The notes beneath the pieces were generated by a model. It made no database searches. It was not told the origin of the DNA and was given only the letters and a program-made list of their open reading frames with translations. 64,000 bases of DNA from Rothia nasimurium (lineage in GTDB: Bacteria > Actinomycetota > Actinomycetes > Actinomycetales > Micrococcaceae), in NCBI RefSeq assembly GCF_928392795.1, contig NZ_CAKMTJ010000001.1, forward strand, positions 1 to 64,000, in the 5' to 3' direction. Both the position numbers and the translations under genes were made by a program. This document shows positions 42,909-57,314 of the stretch, one piece after another; position 1 is the stretch's first letter, and every line of letters starts with the position of its first letter.

Positions 42909-45900
42909 TTGGTCGCCTCGAGCACCTCTAACACTGAAGCCGCTAACGGCGTAGGTTCGCAGCGCCGAATCTCATTCGCAAAAATTGCTGAGCCCCTGCA
43001 GGTACCTAACCTGCTCGCGCTCCAGCTCGACAGCTTTGATCAGCTCGTCGGTAACGAACGCTGGGCAGCCAAAGCCGCTGTAGCAGCAGAAACCGGCGAT
43101 ACCTCCGTCAGCCAGACCTCAGGTCTTGCCGACATCTTCGAAGAAATCTCCCCGATCGAAGACTTCCAGGGCACCATGTCCCTGTCCTTCTCCGATCCCG
43201 AATTCGCCGACCCCAAGTACACCATGGAAGAGTGCAAGGATCGCGATGCGACCTACGCAGCTCCCCTGTACGTCAAGGCCGAATTCATGAACAACAACAC
43301 GGGCGAAATCAAGCAGCAGACCGTGTTCATGGGTGACTTCCCCCTGATGACCGAATCCGGCACCTTCGTCATCAACGGCTCCGAGCGCGTCGTTGTTTCC
43401 CAGCTGGTTCGCTCACCCGGTGCCTACTTCGAAAAGACCGCCGACCGCACCTCCGATAAGGACATCTACACCGCGAAGATTATCCCCTCCCGCGGTGCCT
43501 GGTTCGAACTCGAAATCGATAAGCGTGACCAGGTAGGCGTCCGTCTGGACCGCCGCCGTAAGCAGTCCGTCACCACCCTGCTCAAGGCCCTGGGCTGGAG
43601 CGAAGCCAAGATTCTGGCTGAATTCGGTGAATTTGACTCCATTCGCGCCACCCTTGAGAAGGACACCGTCCAGACCCGTGAAGAGGCCCTGCTTGACATC
43701 TACCGCAAGCTGCGCCCGGGCGAACCCCCGACGGTTGATGCTGCCCAGAACCTGCTGGACAACATGTACTTCACCCCCCGTCGCTACGATCTGGCAAAGG
43801 TCGGCCGCTACAAGGTCAACCGCAAGCTCGGTATCGATACCCCCGTCAACGACCCCTCAGCATCAGTGCTGTCCCAGGACGACATCGCAGCCATGATTCG
43901 TTACCTGGTCACCCTGCACGCAGGTGGCACCAGCATCAAGGGCATCCGCGACGGCCAGGAAGTCGACATCCGCGTTGACGTTGACGACATCGACCACTTC
44001 GGCAACCGCCGCATCCGCGCCGTGGGCGAACTGATCGAGAACCAGATCCGCACCGGTCTGTCCCGCATGGAGCGCGTCGTTCGCGAGCGTATGACCACCC
44101 AGGACGTCGAGGCCATCACCCCTCAGACCCTAATCAACATCCGCCCCGTGGTTGCCTCCATCAAGGAATTCTTCGGCACCTCCCAGCTCTCCCAGTTCAT
44201 GGACCAGAACAACCCGCTGGCAGGTCTGACTCACAAGCGTCGTCTCTCCGCTCTGGGCCCCGGTGGTCTCTCCCGTGACCGCGCAGGCATGGAAGTGCGA
44301 GACGTGCACCCCTCCCACTACGGCCGTATGTGCCCCATCGAAACCCCTGAAGGCCCCAACATCGGTCTGATTGGCTCGCTGGCAACCTACGCCCGCATCA
44401 ACCCCTTCGGTTTCATCGAGACCCCCTACCGTATCGTCAAGAACGGTCAGGTCACCGACGAGGTCAAGTACCTCACCGCCGATGACGAAAAGGGCAACAC
44501 TATCGCTCAGGCTAACGCGCCCTTGAACGCAGACATGACCTTCGCCGAAGAGCAGGTCCTCTGCCGTGCGGGCGACGGTTCTGGCGAAGCTGTGCTGGTA
44601 GACGCCTCTGAGATTGAGTTCATGGACGTCTCCCCCCGCCAGATGGTGTCTGTGGCAACCGCCCTGATTCCCTACCTGGAACACGACGACGCTAACCGAG
44701 CACTGATGGGTGCTAACATGCAGCGTCAGGCCGTTCCCCTGCTCGAATCAGAAGCACCCGTCGTTGGTACCGGTATGGAGCGCTACGCAGCTCTTGACTC
44801 CGGTGACTCCGTCGTTGCTAAGAAGGCCGGTGTGGTCTCTGAGGTCTCCGCTGACCTGGTAGTCGTTCGTAACGACGATGGCACCACCACCTCCTACCCC
44901 ATCCTCAAGTTCCAGCGCTCCAACCCCGGTAACTGCTACAACCACCGCGTTGTGGTCAAGGTGGGCGACCGCGTTGAAGAGCGTAGCCTGATTGCCGATG
45001 GTCCCTCCACCGATAAGGGCGAGCTGGCACTCGGTAAGAACCTGCTCGTGGCTTACATGTCATGGGAAGGCTTCAACTTCGAGGACGGCATCATCCTGTC
45101 CCAGCGCATGATCTCCGATGACGTGCTCACCTCAATCCACATTGAAGAGCACGAAATCGACGCCCGCGACACCAAGCTGGGTGCTGAAGAGATTACCCGC
45201 GACATCCCCAACGTCTCCGAAGAGGTGCTCTCAGCTCTCGACGAGCGCGGCATCATCCACATCGGTGCCGAGGTTGAGGCCGGCGACATCCTGGTCGGTA
45301 AGGTCACCCCCAAGGGCGAAACCGAACTGACCCCCGAAGAGCGCCTGCTGCGCGCCATCTTCGGTGAGAAGTCCCGCGAAGTCCGTGACACCTCACTCAA
45401 GGTTCCCCACGGTGAGTCCGGTACCGTTATCGGCGTCCGTATCTTCGACCGCGAAACCGACGACGAAGACCTGCCCAGCGGCGTCAACCAGCTGGTCCGC
45501 GTCTACGTTGCCCAGAAGCGCAAGATCACCGTCGGCGATAAGCTGGCAGGCCGCCACGGTAACAAGGGTGTTATTACCAAGATCCTCCCCATCGAGGACA
45601 TGCCCTTCATGGAAGACGGCACCCCCGTCGACATCATCCTCAACCCGCTGGGCGTTCCCGGTCGTATGAACATCGGTCAGGTACTCGAAGTTCACACCGG
45701 CTGGCTGGCCAAGCAGGGCTGGAAGATCGAGGGCAACCCCGCCTGGCTCGACAAGCTCCACAACTTCCCCAAGGAAACCGGCCCCACCAACGTCGCAACC
45801 CCCGTGTTCGACGGTGCCGGTGAAGAGGAACTGTTCGAGCTGCTGGACCACGCTAACCCCAACCGCGACGGCGACCGCCTGATCAACCGCTCAGGTAAGG

Positions 45901-46409
45901 CCCGCCTGCTCGATGGCCGCTCCGGCGAGCCCTTCCCCGAGCCGGTATCCGTTGGCTACCAGTACATCCTGAAGCTGCACCACCTTGTCGACGACAAGAT
46001 CCACGCACGCTCCACTGGCCCCTACTCCATGATCACCCAGCAGCCCCTGGGCGGTAAGGCCCAGTTCGGTGGCCAGCGCTTCGGTGAAATGGAAGTGTGG
46101 GCACTGGAAGCATACGGTGCCGCCTACACCCTGCAGGAAATCCTGACCGTCAAGTCTGACGACGTTCACGGCCGCGTGAAGGTCTACGAAGCCATCGTTA
46201 AGGGCGAGAACATCCCCGAACCCGGTGTGCCCGAGTCCTTCAAGGTCTTGATCAAGGAAATGCAGTCCCTCTGCCTGAACGTTGAGGTTCTCTCAACCGA
46301 CGGTAAGACCATCGAAATGCGCGATGTAGAAGACGAAGGCTTCCGAGCAGCAGATGACCTGGGTATTGACCTGTCCCACGCAGAGCCCAGCTCTGTCGAA
46401 GAGGTCTAA
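42909..46409 (+). CDS. rpoB: RNA polymerase beta subunit
   Basis: Catalytic subunit of RNA polymerase, 1166 residues, full length. The rifampicin region reads [18 protein letters not shown]...[13 protein letters not shown], with D432, H442 and S447 all in the sensitive (wild-type) state. C-terminal part contains [22 protein letters not shown]. Start is TTG at 42909 with AAGGA at 42897-42901; the N-terminus VASSTSN is typical of Micrococcaceae. rpoC follows after 56 nt. Confidence 0.98.
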   Translation: MVASSTSNTEAANGVGSQRRISFAKIAEPLQVPNLLALQLDSFDQLVGNERWAAKAAVAAETGDTSVSQTSGLADIFEEISPIEDFQGTMSLSFSDPEFADPKYTMEECKDRDATYAAPLYVKAEFMNNNTGEIKQQTVFMGDFPLMTESGTFVINGSERVVVSQLVRSPGAYFEKTADRTSDKDIYTAKIIPSRGAWFELEIDKRDQVGVRLDRRRKQSVTTLLKALGWSEAKILAEFGEFDSIRATLEKDTVQTREEALLDIYRKLRPGEPPTVDAAQNLLDNMYFTPRRYDLAKVGRYKVNRKLGIDTPVNDPSASVLSQDDIAAMIRYLVTLHAGGTSIKGIRDGQEVDIRVDVDDIDHFGNRRIRAVGELIENQIRTGLSRMERVVRERMTTQDVEAITPQTLINIRPVVASIKEFFGTSQLSQFMDQNNPLAGLTHKRRLSALGPGGLSRDRAGMEVRDVHPSHYGRMCPIETPEGPNIGLIGSLATYARINPFGFIETPYRIVKNGQVTDEVKYLTADDEKGNTIAQANAPLNADMTFAEEQVLCRAGDGSGEAVLVDASEIEFMDVSPRQMVSVATALIPYLEHDDANRALMGANMQRQAVPLLESEAPVVGTGMERYAALDSGDSVVAKKAGVVSEVSADLVVVRNDDGTTTSYPILKFQRSNPGNCYNHRVVVKVGDRVEERSLIADGPSTDKGELALGKNLLVAYMSWEGFNFEDGIILSQRMISDDVLTSIHIEEHEIDARDTKLGAEEITRDIPNVSEEVLSALDERGIIHIGAEVEAGDILVGKVTPKGETELTPEERLLRAIFGEKSREVRDTSLKVPHGESGTVIGVRIFDRETDDEDLPSGVNQLVRVYVAQKRKITVGDKLAGRHGNKGVITKILPIEDMPFMEDGTPVDIILNPLGVPGRMNIGQVLEVHTGWLAKQGWKIEGNPAWLDKLHNFPKETGPTNVATPVFDGAGEEELFELLDHANPNRDGDRLINRSGKARLLDGRSGEPFPEPVSVGYQYILKLHHLVDDKIHARSTGPYSMITQQPLGGKAQFGGQRFGEMEVWALEAYGAAYTLQEILTVKSDDVHGRVKVYEAIVKGENIPEPGVPESFKVLIKEMQSLCLNVEVLSTDGKTIEMRDVEDEGFRAADDLGIDLSHAEPSSVEEV

Positions 46410-46465
46410 ACCCTCCCATCTGTTCGAACAAGACTTCAAAACACTAGGAAAGAGATAAGGACCAA

Positions 46466-50356
<3,891 letters not shown>

Positions 50357-50383
50357 ACCGTCCGCCGTTAGCTCGGTATAGGT

Positions 50384-50424
50384 AAGGCCCTTCCCCGCAT
50401 TTCTGCGGGGGAGGGCCTTGCTTG
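50384..50424 (+). terminator. Terminator after rpoC
   Basis: AAGGCCCTTCCCCGCA pairs with TGCGGGGGAGGGCCTT (one G-U) around TTTC, followed by GCTTG. Symmetric enough to serve the convergent aroE-like gene too. Confidence 0.82.
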
Positions 50425-50489
50425 TAGGTGCATGTTGAGTCTGCGCGAAGGAACAGTCGGACGGACGGGCGCCTGTTTGCGGGGAGCCC

Positions 50490-51395
50490 TTAGGTGAGCT
50501 GGTTGCCCTGTGCTGCCAGGAGCCTTTCGAAGTGAGTAAGGAGTTCTGCCCTGTCTGGGCTCAGGCCGGTGATGAGTTCAAAGGCATCGGCTGCCTGTCC
50601 CACTGCCATGAGCCCGCCGGGTAGTACCCTGCACCCAATAGAACGGGCTTTCTGTATCAGCGGGGTGTTTTGCGGTAGGTAGATGACGTCGAAGACCCAG
50701 AGAGACGGGTGTAGATAGTCCAGGGGTAGGGGAGCGCCGGGGTGGTGGTGCATACCGATAGGGGTGGCGTTGACCAGGCCGGTAGAGGCAGCAAGAACAG
50801 CAGCTAGCTCATCCTCCGTGACGGCGCGGACGGTTGCGCCCGGGTAGAGCTCGGCCAGCTGCTGGGCTTTGGCTATAGCCCTTTGACCATCGAGGTCAAA
50901 TAGATTGAGCGTTCTAGTTCCTAGGCTGAGGAGGGCATCTGCGGTGGCAGAGCCCGCACCACCCACACCTAGCTGGGTGACCTCTCTCAGATCGCCGGGG
51001 GCAGGCTCGAGGCCCTGGCCCAGAGCCGAGGCAAAACCACTGACATCGGTGTTATAGCCCAGAAGCCTACCTTCCTGTGCTACCACCGTATTGACAGCCC
51101 CCAGGCGGGCGGCGGCGTCCGATACCTCATCCAGGTGCTCAAGTACCGCTTGCTTGTAGGGGAAGGTGATGTTGAAAGCGTTGAAGCCAAAATCAAAGCC
51201 CCAGTGTAGGAGCTCACCGATGGGCAGGGCGCCAGCTGCCCGCTGGCTAGGGCCTAAAGCATCAAGGTCAATGGGACGGTAAAGATATCGCAGTCCCGCA
51301 CGATCGGCCGCAAACTCGTGCAGCGGGGGAGTCAAGGAAGCTGTAATACCGCTTCCCAGTAACCCGACTAGGTATGACTCTTGGGGTGTGCTCAC
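50490..51395 (-). CDS. aroE: Shikimate/quinate dehydrogenase family
   Basis: A 301-residue NAD(P)-dependent dehydrogenase. N-terminal substrate domain with GSGITASLTPPLHEFAA and catalytic Lys81 in NITFPYKQ; GAVNTVV, GYNTDVSGF (catalytic Asp), and the dinucleotide loop LGVGGAGSA. The form GSGI-ASLTP rather than GxPISHSLSP resembles the actinobacterial NAD-linked quinate/shikimate dehydrogenases, so a catabolic role is as likely as the aromatic biosynthesis role. Stands alone, convergent with rpoC and divergent from the ceramidase gene. Confidence 0.82.
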   Translation of the reverse strand: MSTPQESYLVGLLGSGITASLTPPLHEFAADRAGLRYLYRPIDLDALGPSQRAAGALPIGELLHWGFDFGFNAFNITFPYKQAVLEHLDEVSDAAARLGAVNTVVAQEGRLLGYNTDVSGFASALGQGLEPAPGDLREVTQLGVGGAGSATADALLSLGTRTLNLFDLDGQRAIAKAQQLAELYPGATVRAVTEDELAAVLAASTGLVNATPIGMHHHPGAPLPLDYLHPSLWVFDVIYLPQNTPLIQKARSIGCRVLPGGLMAVGQAADAFELITGLSPDRAELLTHFERLLAAQGNQLT

Positions 51396-51547
51396 GGGGC
51401 TGTCCTTTGTCTACGAGTAAAGCTCTTCCGTTCTACCACGAATCGCTGGGTAAGCCTAGCTAGCTAGATGGCTGTCTCATCGGTAGGCTTATTTGAGCAC
51501 ACTTGAGCGGCCTCAGCTGCTCGCCTTTCGCACACTTTGAGGGTTGA

Positions 51548-53638
51548 ATGAAACTATCACGACATGTTGGGGTCAAACTTGGCGTCTTTGGGGCTGCCCT
51601 GTCTTTAGCAGCCGGAGCCTACCTGATCCCGTCCCAGGCCGACGTTGAGCTGACACCGGCGGGTGTCAATGCCCAGAGCCTGGCCCAGCTGGTGAACTCC
51701 ACCCAGCCCACCGCTGCTAACCCCTACCTGGTAGGGGCGGGCGTTGCCGATATCACCGGTGAGGTCGCAGAGGTGGCCTTCGTAGGTTACGGTGCCGACA
51801 CCCAAAAGGGCTCGGGTATTCATACCCGCCAGTACGCCCGCGCCTTCGTGGTCATTGACCCTGCTAGCGGCTCCCGCAACCTGATTGTGGTACTCGATGC
51901 TCTAAGCGCCTGGAACAGTATTCGCGCTGAACTGGTGAACCGTATCCAGGCCGAACTCGGCCCCGAGTTCACCGAAGCCAACATCATGGTCACGGCCTCC
52001 CACAGTCACGCCACCCCCGGCGGCGTGAGCAAGGACGTGCTCTACAACCTGGCAACCCTGGGCTTCAACGAGCCTACCTTCAACAACCAGGTCAACGGGT
52101 CTATGCAGGCTATCCGCGAGGCCCTGGCTGACCTGGCCCCCGGCAATGTGACGGTCTCCAGCAGCCAGCTCACCGGTGTGGGCGTCAACCGCTCGGCGGT
52201 AGCCCTGGAACAAGACCCGGCCAACCTTACCGACGAACTTATTAACGGGGTAGACCCTACCAGCACCACCTTCCGATTTGAGCACGACGGGGTGACCCGG
52301 GCCGTCCTCAACTGGTTTGCTATCCACCCCACCTCCCTCACCAACAAAAACACCCTGGTCTCATCCGATAACAAGGGCTACGCCCAGTACCTGCTCGAAA
52401 CTGTCGATCACGGGGTGAACCTCAACGCGGGTTCCGAGGACGATGCCTTTATCGCGGCCTTTGCCAACAGCAACACCGGTGACGTCTCACCCAACACCCA
52501 GCTGCAACCGGGCATGGGCCCCACCAACGACATGTTCACCAACCTTGAGATTCAGGGAACCAAGCAGGCGGACGCCGTCCGCACTCAGCTTGCCAGCGCC
52601 GGTACCCCGGTGGGGCAGGGGCTGGATTCCCGCATCACCTACGTGGACTTCTCCAAGGTGCAGGTGGACGCCCGGTGGACGGGCACCGGCTATGCAGGTT
52701 CCACCTGTAACGCCTCGCTGGGTGCCCCCTTTGCCGCCGGTAGCGTGGAGGATGGCCCCGGCGCAGCCGGCTTCAATGAGGGGGCTAACGCCAATAAGGT
52801 CTGGAGCGACTTCAACTGGCTGGCCTACAGCTCATCTGCCAGCCTGAGTGCCTGCCAGTACCCCAAGGCTAACCTGCTGGCCGTCCACGAGAAGGTGCAG
52901 CAGAAGCTGCCGGTGCAGGTCATGCGCTTCGGTAACTACTACCTGCTGGGTATGCCCGGTGAACACAACGGCGCGGTCGGCGTGCAGTACCGCCAGGATA
53001 TGGCTGCCCTGCTGGGCGTTGACGAGTCGCAGATTATCGTGCAGGGCTACACCAACGCCTACAGTCACTATGTGACGACCCCGCAGGAATACGTTTCGCA
53101 GCAGTACGAGGGTGGGGCCACCGTCTTCGGTATTAACACCATGGGGGCCTTCCGCCAGACCCTCAATACCGTTGCAACTTCCCTGCGCGATGGCACCGAG
53201 CTGCCCCTGGGTGATAAGCCCATCGTACGCACCCCCATGAAGAGCGCTGTGGGCAAGGTCTGGTACGACCTGCCCGGTGCTGGCCACTACTACGGTAAGG
53301 TGCTCACCCAGCCCGCCAACACGGCCCGGGGGGCAACCGTCAGCGCCCTCTTTGTGGGAGCCCACCCCAACAACGACCAGCAGCTCAATTCCAGCTACCT
53401 TGAAGTTCAGCGTCTAGAGGGTAACCAGTGGGTGACCGTCGCCGGTGATAACGACCCGGCTACCCGCTTCCGCTGGAAGCGGCACCTGGCGGCCCAGTCC
53501 CGTGTGACCATCGAATGGAAGATTCCTGCCGATGCGGTTCCCGGCACCTACCGGATTCTCTACCACGGGGATTCCAAGAACGGGGTCGGCACCATCACCC
53601 CCTTCACCGGAGCAACCCAGAACTTCACCGTCAGCTAG
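51548..53638 (+). CDS. Secreted neutral ceramidase
   Basis: Probably hydrolyses the amide bond of ceramide, releasing sphingosine and fatty acid. The 696-residue protein has a signal peptide (residues 1 to about 32, GVFGAALSLAAGAYLIPSQA), the neutral/alkaline ceramidase start GAGVADITGEVAEVAFVGYG, zinc-ligand histidines in TASHSHATPGG (H152, H154) and AIHPTS (H260), and the likely nucleophile S314 in NTGDVSPN. The C-terminal 150 residues form the family's immunoglobulin-like domain. Bacteria with this enzyme can use host sphingolipids. Single-gene unit, divergent from aroE, ended by a strong terminator. Confidence 0.88.
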   Translation: MKLSRHVGVKLGVFGAALSLAAGAYLIPSQADVELTPAGVNAQSLAQLVNSTQPTAANPYLVGAGVADITGEVAEVAFVGYGADTQKGSGIHTRQYARAFVVIDPASGSRNLIVVLDALSAWNSIRAELVNRIQAELGPEFTEANIMVTASHSHATPGGVSKDVLYNLATLGFNEPTFNNQVNGSMQAIREALADLAPGNVTVSSSQLTGVGVNRSAVALEQDPANLTDELINGVDPTSTTFRFEHDGVTRAVLNWFAIHPTSLTNKNTLVSSDNKGYAQYLLETVDHGVNLNAGSEDDAFIAAFANSNTGDVSPNTQLQPGMGPTNDMFTNLEIQGTKQADAVRTQLASAGTPVGQGLDSRITYVDFSKVQVDARWTGTGYAGSTCNASLGAPFAAGSVEDGPGAAGFNEGANANKVWSDFNWLAYSSSASLSACQYPKANLLAVHEKVQQKLPVQVMRFGNYYLLGMPGEHNGAVGVQYRQDMAALLGVDESQIIVQGYTNAYSHYVTTPQEYVSQQYEGGATVFGINTMGAFRQTLNTVATSLRDGTELPLGDKPIVRTPMKSAVGKVWYDLPGAGHYYGKVLTQPANTARGATVSALFVGAHPNNDQQLNSSYLEVQRLEGNQWVTVAGDNDPATRFRWKRHLAAQSRVTIEWKIPADAVPGTYRILYHGDSKNGVGTITPFTGATQNFTVS

Positions 53639-53657
53639 GCGGGCAGGTTCCTTCATG

Positions 53658-53719
53658 GCGCGGACGCCGGCACCCCCTCCCCGGGCAGGGGAGGGGAGCG
53701 CCGGCGTCCTTGCGCTTTT
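53658..53719 (+). terminator. Terminator after ceramidase gene
   Basis: GCGC with GCGC, GGACGCCGGC (53662-53671) with GCCGGCGTCC (53700-53709), and CCCCTCCCC with GGGGAGGGG, with a TT bulge and then TTTTA. The layout, including GGACGC and the TT bulge, resembles 36555-36612. Confidence 0.85.
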
Positions 53720-54086
53720 AAAAGCCTTAAGTGCCAGACATCACCCGATTAAAGAGCTTAAAGCTGCCCCCAGAGCACGCAGGGGGTAGATTAAGCCTTT
53801 CTAACCAGCTAGAGTAGTACCTGGAGTACTTAGCAGTAGTATCTACTGCCCGCACAGACACGTTCTGAGCAGTACATAAGAACCAATGGCAGAATGGACA
53901 CCGTCCTTTGGCCTTGTTCGCCCGGGCATCTAGCCCGAACAGCGATCTTGAGGCCTAAATGCCATTTTTTGTTGTGTCTGGGCTCCTGCTAAGTCATAAA
54001 GATTTTCTTTTGCGCTTATCCCAAGTGACAGAAGGCAAGTAAACCGGTAGCCCCTAACGGGGCCACCGATACCAAACGGAGAACAA
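53720..54086 (+). promoter_or_regulatory. rpsL upstream region and leader
   Basis: About 370 nt with no gene. AT-richer than average, with AATGGCA (53885-53891) able to pair with TGCCATT (53960-53966) just before a run of T (to 53970), enclosing a GTTCG-CCCGGGC/GCCCGAAC hairpin: a possible leader terminator. A further hairpin, GTAGCCCC-TAAC-GGGGCCAC, lies about 20 nt before the rpsL start. Confidence 0.45.
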
Positions 54087-54461
54087 GTGCCTACAATTCA
54101 GCAGTTGGTCCGTAAGGGCCGTGCACCCAAGGTCGTAAAGACCAAGGCGCCCGCACTTAAGGGCAACCCCATGAAGCGTGGCGTATGCACCCGTGTATAC
54201 ACCACCACCCCGAAGAAGCCGAACTCAGCACTGCGTAAGGTCGCACGTGTTAAGCTCAACGGCGGCGTCGAGGTTACCGCATACATCCCCGGTGAGGGCC
54301 ACAACCTTCAGGAACACTCCATCGTGCTCGTTCGCGGTGGTCGTGTGAAGGACCTCCCCGGTGTTCGTTACAAGATTGTACGTGGCGCACTGGATACCCA
54401 GGGCGTTAAGGGCCGCGGTCAGGCTCGTTCACGCTACGGCGCAAAGAAGGAGAAGAAGTAA
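54087..54461 (+). CDS. rpsL: 30S ribosomal protein S12
   Basis: Decoding-centre protein, 124 residues, start GTG with ACGGAGAAC upstream. K43 ([12 protein letters not shown]) and K88 ([12 protein letters not shown]) are both the streptomycin-sensitive wild type. First gene of the str operon; its last base is shared with the rpsG start. Confidence 0.98.
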   Translation: MPTIQQLVRKGRAPKVVKTKAPALKGNPMKRGVCTRVYTTTPKKPNSALRKVARVKLNGGVEVTAYIPGEGHNLQEHSIVLVRGGRVKDLPGVRYKIVRGALDTQGVKGRGQARSRYGAKKEKK

Positions 54462-54931
54462 TGCCTCGTAAGGGTCCCGCTCCTAAGCGTCCCCTCGTAA
54501 ACGATCCTGTTTACGGCTCACCGCTGGTTACCCAGCTCATCAACAAGGTTCTGCTGGACGGCAAGAAGTCAACCGCTGAGCGCATCGTCTACGGTGCACT
54601 CGAAGGCGTTGCTCAGAAGACCGGCGCAGACCCCGTAGTAACCCTCAAGAAGGCAATGGACAACGTCAAGCCTTCACTCGAGGTTCGCTCACGCCGCGTC
54701 GGCGGCGCGACCTACCAGGTCCCCGTCGAGGTTCGTGCAGGCCGCGCAACCGCTCTGGCTCTGCGCTGGCTCGTTGGCTTCTCAAAGCTCCGCCGCGAGA
54801 AGACCATGACCGAGCGTCTCATGAACGAGATCCTGGATGCGTCCAACGGTCTCGGTGCCGCTGTGAAGCGTCGCGAAGACACTCACAAGATGGCCGAGTC
54901 CAACAAGGCCTTCGCACACTACCGCTGGTAA
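54461..54931 (+). CDS. rpsG: 30S ribosomal protein S7
   Basis: Primary 16S rRNA binder of the 30S head, 156 residues: [22 protein letters not shown] at the start, [24 protein letters not shown] in the middle. Starts one base into the rpsL stop codon (TAATG). Standard length. Confidence 0.98.
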   Translation: MPRKGPAPKRPLVNDPVYGSPLVTQLINKVLLDGKKSTAERIVYGALEGVAQKTGADPVVTLKKAMDNVKPSLEVRSRRVGGATYQVPVEVRAGRATALALRWLVGFSKLRREKTMTERLMNEILDASNGLGAAVKRREDTHKMAESNKAFAHYRW

Positions 54932-54940
54932 TTTCTTCGT

Positions 54941-54980
54941 AGCCTGCCGTTATTACACAAGTACATAGCGGCAGGCTTTC
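54941..54980 (+). other. Hairpin between rpsG and fusA
   Basis: AGCCTGCCG pairs with CGGCAGGCT around an AT-rich loop, followed by TTC. May cause partial termination or be a processing site within the str operon. Confidence 0.6.
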
Positions 54981-55005
54981 GGAGTTTCTCACAAGGGAGA
55001 ACAAA

Positions 55006-57120
55006 GTGGCACTAGACGTGCTTACCGACCTGAATAAGGTCCGCAACATCGGTATTATGGCGCACATCGACGCCGGTAAGACCACCACCACCGAACGCAT
55101 CCTCTTCTACACCGGTATCAACCACAAGATCGGTGAGACCCACGACGGTGCTTCAACCATGGACTGGATGGCTCAGGAACAGGAACGCGGTATCACCATT
55201 ACCTCCGCGGCAACCACCTGCTTCTGGAAGAACAACCAGATCAACATCATCGACACCCCCGGCCACGTTGACTTCACCGTTGAAGTTGAGCGTTCACTGC
55301 GCGTCCTCGACGGCGCTGTTGCAGTGTTCGACGGCAAGGAAGGCGTTGAGCCCCAGTCTGAAACCGTTTGGCGCCAGGCTGACAAGTACGAAGTTCCCCG
55401 CATCTGCTTCGTCAACAAGATGGACAAGCTGGGTGCAGACTTCTACTTCACCGTAGACACCATCGTCAAGCGCCTCGGCGCTAAGCCCCTCGTTATGCAG
55501 CTGCCCATCGGCGCTGAAAACGACTTCATCGGCGTCGTTGACCTGCTCACCATGCAGGCCTACGTCTGGCCCGGCGATGCCAAGGGTGACGTTACCATGG
55601 GTGCTTCCTACGAAATCCAGGAAATCCCCGCTGACCTGCAGGAAAAGGCAGAGCAGTACCGTGCCGAGCTCGTTGAAAACGTAGCAGAAGCCTCTGAAGA
55701 CCTCATGGAAAAGTACCTCGAAGAGGGCGAACTGACCATCGAGGAAATCAAGGCAGGCGTTCGCGCCCTGACCGTTGCTAACGAAGCCTACCCCGTCTTC
55801 TGTGGCTCAGCATTCAAGAACCGCGGCGTTCAGCCCATGCTCGACGCAGTTCTCGACTACCTGCCCTCACCGCTGGACGTCCCCGCGATGATCGGCCACC
55901 TGCCCTCTGATGAAGAGGTTGAGGTAACCCGTAAGCCCTCAGCTGACGAGCCCTTCGCAGCTCTGGCCTTCAAGGTTGCAGCTCACCCCTTCTACGGTCA
56001 GCTGACCTACATCCGCGTTTACTCCGGTAAGGCAGAACAGGGCCAGCAGGTCCTCAACGCCACCAAGAGTAAGAAGGAACGTATCGGTAAGCTCTTCCAG
56101 ATGCACTCCAACAAGGAGAACCCTGTTGAAGAGATCCAGGCAGGTCACATCTACGCAGCAATCGGTCTGAAGGACACCACCACCGGTGACACCCTCTGCG
56201 ACATTGCTAACCCCGTAGTTCTGGAATCCATGACCTTCCCCGCCCCCGTGATCTTCGTGGCTATCGAGCCCAAGACCAAGGGTGACCAGGAGAAGATGTC
56301 AACCGCTATCCAGAAGCTGTCTGCTGAAGACCCCACCTTCACCGTTTCACTCAACGAAGAAACCGGCCAGACCGAAATCGGCGGCATGGGCGAGCTCCAC
56401 CTCGACATCATCGTTGACCGTATGAAGCGCGAATTCAAGGTTGAGGCTAACGTTGGTAAGCCCCAGGTTGCTTACCGCGAAACCATCACCAAGAAGGTCG
56501 AGAAGGTCGACTACACCCACAAGAAGCAGACCGGTGGTTCCGGTCAGTTCGCGAAGGTTCAGGTTTCCTTCGAACCCATCGCCCTCGATGCTGAAGAGCT
56601 CTACGAGTTCGACAACGTCGTCACCGGTGGTCGTGTTCCCCGCGAATACATCCCCTCCGTTGACGCCGGTATCCAGGACGCAATGCAGCTCGGTATCCTC
56701 GCTGGCTACCCCGTTGTTGGTGTCAAGGCAACCCTGATCGACGGTGCTTACCACGATGTTGACTCGTCAGAAATGGCGTTCAAGATCGCTGGCTCAATGG
56801 TCTTCAAGGAAGGCGCCCGCCGCGCCGCTCCCGTCCTGCTGGAGCCCCTGATGGCTGTTGAAGTACGTACCCCCGAGGACTACATGGGCGACGTTATCGG
56901 CGACCTGAACTCACGTCGTGGTCAGATCCAGTCCATGGAAGATGCAGCAGGCGTCAAGATCGTTCACGCTCTTGTTCCGCTGTCAGAAATGTTCGGTTAC
57001 ATCGGTGACCTCCGTTCAAAGACCCAGGGCCGTGCAGTCTTCTCCATGGAGTTCGACAGCTACGCCGAGGTTCCCAAGAACGTCGCTGATGAAATCATCC
57101 AGAAGAGCCGCGGCGAGTAA
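55006..57120 (+). CDS. fusA: Elongation factor G
   Basis: Translocase GTPase of 704 residues. GTP-binding motifs [23 protein letters not shown] and NKMD are present, followed by domains II-V (ending IIQKSRGE). Start GTG with AGGGAG upstream. Gene order rpsG-fusA-tuf is standard. Confidence 0.98.
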   Translation: MALDVLTDLNKVRNIGIMAHIDAGKTTTTERILFYTGINHKIGETHDGASTMDWMAQEQERGITITSAATTCFWKNNQINIIDTPGHVDFTVEVERSLRVLDGAVAVFDGKEGVEPQSETVWRQADKYEVPRICFVNKMDKLGADFYFTVDTIVKRLGAKPLVMQLPIGAENDFIGVVDLLTMQAYVWPGDAKGDVTMGASYEIQEIPADLQEKAEQYRAELVENVAEASEDLMEKYLEEGELTIEEIKAGVRALTVANEAYPVFCGSAFKNRGVQPMLDAVLDYLPSPLDVPAMIGHLPSDEEVEVTRKPSADEPFAALAFKVAAHPFYGQLTYIRVYSGKAEQGQQVLNATKSKKERIGKLFQMHSNKENPVEEIQAGHIYAAIGLKDTTTGDTLCDIANPVVLESMTFPAPVIFVAIEPKTKGDQEKMSTAIQKLSAEDPTFTVSLNEETGQTEIGGMGELHLDIIVDRMKREFKVEANVGKPQVAYRETITKKVEKVDYTHKKQTGGSGQFAKVQVSFEPIALDAEELYEFDNVVTGGRVPREYIPSVDAGIQDAMQLGILAGYPVVGVKATLIDGAYHDVDSSEMAFKIAGSMVFKEGARRAAPVLLEPLMAVEVRTPEDYMGDVIGDLNSRRGQIQSMEDAAGVKIVHALVPLSEMFGYIGDLRSKTQGRAVFSMEFDSYAEVPKNVADEIIQKSRGE

Positions 57121-57184
57121 TACTTGCCCGGGTACGGCTCACCCCGTGTGAGCCGCACCGCTTTTCAAAAAAACCTAGTAAATG

Positions 57185-57281
57185 AACCCGCATTCGGGTT
57201 TCGCCCCACCGGCCTTATCCGCTATTGTGGTAGCTAGACCGCCTTTTACGGCGGAGTGCGCCGGTGTGAAACCCGAGTGCA
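57185..57281 (+). promoter_or_regulatory. Switch-like leader before tuf
   Basis: AACCCG (57185-57190) can pair with CGGGTT (57195-57200), or GCATTCGGGTTTCGC (57190-57204) can instead pair with GTGAAACCCGAGTGC (57266-57280) at 13 of 15 positions. A third hairpin, CCGCC-TTTTA-GGCGG type, lies between. The alternative pairings could control tuf relative to fusA. Confidence 0.4.
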
Positions 57282-57314
57282 GGTTCTCAAATCTTCTCTA
57301 TAGGAGGAATACTC

